NCBI GenBank assembly: GCA_945937855.1
Contig: CAMEUC010000084.1
Location: 1-6,370, forward strand
DNA: 6,370 bases
Direction of reading: 5' to 3'
Source of the DNA: an uncultured Clostridium sp.
GTDB taxonomy: Bacteria; Bacillota; Clostridia; TANB77; CAG-508
Below, in pieces: positions 6,286 through 6,370 of this stretch. Position 1 is the stretch's first letter. Each line of letters opens with the position of its first letter. The notes under the pieces are model-generated. The model did not search any database, was not told where the DNA came from, and saw nothing but the letters and a program-made list of their open reading frames with translations. The position numbers and the translations under genes were made by a program.

Positions 6286-6314
6286 ATTATAACATGGTTT
6301 TCATAAAATAACAA
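6286..6314 (-). promoter_or_regulatory. Extended -10 sigma-A promoter of the DUF4364 gene
   Basis: On the reverse strand, TTGTTA (6314-6309) is followed after exactly 17 bases by TATAAT (6291-6286), a perfect -10 hexamer. It is preceded by TGT at 6294-6292, giving the extended -10 form TGnTATAAT. Transcription would start near 6279, leaving a leader of about 30 bases. No operator palindrome is apparent over the promoter. A 16-base sequence shared with the hairpin upstream of the DUF2207 gene lies just beyond the -35 box, at 6316-6331. Confidence 0.75.
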
Positions 6315-6348
6315 TAATAAATTGTAGTTTGTATGATTTTTTTATAAT

Positions 6349-6370
6349 CCGCTCCCAGGGTGTTATATAT
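6349..6370. repeat. Left end of a dispersed hairpin repeat, cut by the window end
   Basis: The last 22 bases match positions 792-813, the left end of the complete element between the gamma and delta genes, at 18 of 22 positions. Shared parts are CCGC, CAGGG and TTATATAT, spaced identically and without gaps. The element's right half would lie beyond the window. It is preceded by an AT-rich stretch (about 6332-6348) in which no gene is seen. Confidence 0.5.

Overview
The window is AT-rich DNA with Firmicutes-style signals: strong AGGAGG-type ribosome binding sites, a near-consensus sigma-A promoter, and AGA/ATA-rich codon use. The gene content (a four-subunit, ferredoxin-linked 2-oxoacid oxidoreductase, a DUF2207 membrane protein and a DUF4364 protein) suggests an anaerobic member of the Clostridia, perhaps an uncultured gut lineage. 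That placement is an inference from gene content and style, not from a marker gene.

Layout. Positions 1-60 hold the right end of a dispersed repeat. A promoter at 128-156 then drives a forward cluster: gamma subunit (193-771), delta ferredoxin subunit (959-1246), alpha subunit (1414-2595) and beta subunit (2721-3671) of a pyruvate/2-oxoacid:ferredoxin oxidoreductase. A DUF2207 membrane protein follows (from 3737). A convergent reverse-strand gene for a DUF4364 winged-helix protein (5697-6248) has its own promoter at 6286-6314. The window ends inside what looks like the left end of another copy of the dispersed repeat (6349-6370).

How the genes work together. The four subunits form one enzyme. 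Alpha and beta build the thiamine diphosphate active site, beta and delta carry Fe-S clusters that pass electrons to ferredoxin, and gamma completes the CoA-linked chemistry. All expected signature residues are present and no subunit is broken. The DUF2207 gene is close enough to share the transcript, but no functional link to the enzyme is evident.

What is unusual. No new enzyme system is visible. The odd features are non-coding. Each of the five spaces between consecutive genes is occupied by a different long hairpin-forming sequence, and none has the U-tract of an ordinary terminator. One belongs to a repeat with two further partial copies at the window edges. Another is built from four tandem heptamers facing four degenerate complementary heptamers. 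Separately, the DUF2207 gene's glycine-rich tail is scrambled by what look like four single extra C bases. Removing them restores a poly-glycine tail and a stop codon at 5580-5582.
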